A stretch of 55,914 nt of DNA from Pseudomonadota bacterium. GTDB lineage: Bacteria > Pseudomonadota > Gammaproteobacteria > Burkholderiales > Burkholderiaceae_C. Made by a program: the position numbers and the translations under genes. Below are positions 55,216-55,914 of this stretch, piece after piece. The notes under the pieces were generated by a model that made no database searches, had not been told where the DNA came from, and saw only the letters and a list, made by a program, of their open reading frames with translations. Location: positions 1 through 55,914 of the forward strand of contig JADFIG010000024.1 of assembly GCA_022566735.1 (NCBI GenBank), in the 5' to 3' direction. The stretch's first letter is position 1. Every line of letters starts with the position of its first letter.

Positions 55216-55609
55216 GGCTTGTTCCTCTAGAGGTGGGTTGATCAGGACCTGAAAGGGGCCCTGTGCGAGAAGGCAGAACGGATCTTAGGCCAAGCGAATC
55301 CATTTAGCGAATTGATTGAACAAATTCTCTCGATTGGACAAGGCTATTGATCAGGGCAACGGGATGGGGTGCAGCAAACCCGGCTTTCCCGCCCCTTTCC
55401 CGTCCATTTGATTGGATGGTTTCCAGGGGGCTGTTCCGGGCCATGTCAGGCAAATTCCTACAAAGCGCGTAGCCGCGAGCCGACGGGCCTTACATCCAGA
55501 CACCTATCAAGGAAATTGGCACGTGTTTGCACAATGACTCCATCGACACCGCAAACGGCATTTCGAACAGCCCGCGGTTCACAGCCAAGCCACACACCGG
55601 AGCCCTGCC
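55216..55609. promoter_or_regulatory. 394-bp divergent ahpC/flhD regulatory region
   Basis: No gene is seen here. The ahpC-proximal part (about 55290-55360) is clearly A/T-rich and has two GATTGRACA repeats at 55314-55322 and 55332-55340, an 18-bp period. Their spacing does not fit the ATAG-N7-CTAT pattern of OxyR, so the regulator is unknown. On the flhD side a GGAG site precedes the ATG at 55610. The region should carry both the oxidative-stress promoter of ahpCF and the promoter of the flagellar master regulator. Confidence 0.5.
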
Positions 55610-55914
55610 ATGAACGCCGACCAGATCCTGATGGAAATCCGCGAAGTCAACCTGTCCTACCTGATGCTGGCCCAGAGCCTCATCCGCTCGGACCGCGAGC
55701 AGGCCCTCTACCGCCTGGGCATCTCGGAAGAAGCTGCGGACCGCCTGGCCTCGCTGACCTCGGCCCAGGTGCTGAAGATCGCTTCGGGCAACACCCTGCT
55801 GTGCCGCATGCGCATCGACGACGACCTGGTCTGGTCGCTGCTGACCAGCCACTCCAAGTCGGCCAACGACGCCGTCACCCGCCTGCACGCCAACATCCTG
55901 ATGGCCGGCCGCCA
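55610..55914 (+). CDS. flhD: Flagellar master transcriptional regulator FlhD (3' end cut by window edge)
   Basis: FlhD forms the FlhD4C2 complex that activates class II flagellar genes. The first 101 codons are present, with the start MNADQILMEIREVNLSYLMLAQSLIRSDREQALYRLGISEEAADRLASLT matching the family closely. The final residues and the expected flhC lie beyond the window. A GGAG site precedes the ATG. The gene is divergent from ahpC. Together with the chemoreceptor and cyclic-di-GMP genes nearby it marks the right end of the window as motility-linked. Confidence 0.96.
   Translation, partial: MNADQILMEIREVNLSYLMLAQSLIRSDREQALYRLGISEEAADRLASLTSAQVLKIASGNTLLCRMRIDDDLVWSLLTSHSKSANDAVTRLHANILMAGR

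Noticed and set aside
55300..55360. A possible OxyR site upstream of ahpC
   Set aside because: The ATAG-N7-CTAT half-site series with 22-bp period is not present; only a single CTAT is seen.

Overview
This is high-GC chromosomal DNA that fits Burkholderiales, most likely Comamonadaceae or a close relative. The evidence is the gene content and order: rpe next to apaG and the Gcr-type membrane protein, a ProQ with a basic tail, a PEP-CTERM protein, MHYT and HD-GYP signalling proteins, and flhD at the right edge. Almost everything reads as ordinary housekeeping or regulatory chromosome. No transposase, integrase, CRISPR array, rRNA or tRNA was seen. Many long open frames opposite real genes are GC artefacts and are left out.

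Region 1 (1-7.9 kb) has an Lrp/AsnC regulator divergent from a pyruvate-dehydrogenase-type E1 gene (aceE/mdeB type). The E1 gene loses its last ~90-100 codons at about 2930 and runs directly into the 3' half of mmsA. Intact mmsB, an enoyl-CoA hydratase/isomerase, a GNAT acetyltransferase and an ABC1/UbiB-like kinase follow. The join is either a real deletion or an assembly chimera. Region 2 (8-17.6 kb) holds a CapA-like protein, a Baeyer-Villiger-type monooxygenase divergent from an AraC regulator, a short Hsp70/YegD protein, a PEP-CTERM protein, and a minus-strand cluster of rpe, an aminotransferase and a quinone oxidoreductase. Region 3 (17.6-23.5 kb) holds a Tat-exported PhoD phosphatase with a Pho-box-like site upstream, apaG, the Gcr-family membrane protein, a 64-residue membrane protein and mltA.

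Region 4 (23.5-31.6 kb) is a signalling cluster: an MHYT-PAS-PAS hybrid histidine kinase overlapping an HD-GYP response regulator, a short NarX-like kinase with an altered HDxxxQ motif facing them, an HSL-type esterase, an unrecognised exported protein and an HDOD protein. Region 5 (31.6-36.3 kb) has priA, then about 1.05 kb without genes that carries two DnaA-box palindromes, more DnaA-like boxes and other repeats. A 70-residue protein with a strong terminator and an AdeT-like exported binding protein follow.

Region 6 (36.3-46.4 kb) holds a SET-domain protein, a hypothetical, a SAM methyltransferase coupled to a LysR regulator, a divergent acyl-CoA hydrolase/CoA-transferase, a small membrane protein, ProQ, an Mpo1-like protein, a Crp/Fnr regulator and trhP. 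Region 7 (46.6-55.9 kb) holds a PAS-GAF-PAS-GGDEF-EAL protein ending in a zinc-binding CZB domain, a metallo-beta-lactamase-fold hydrolase, a chemoreceptor, ahpF, ahpC, and the start of flhD. The HD-GYP, GGDEF-EAL-CZB, chemoreceptor and flhD genes together suggest that cyclic-di-GMP and motility control is a theme of the window.
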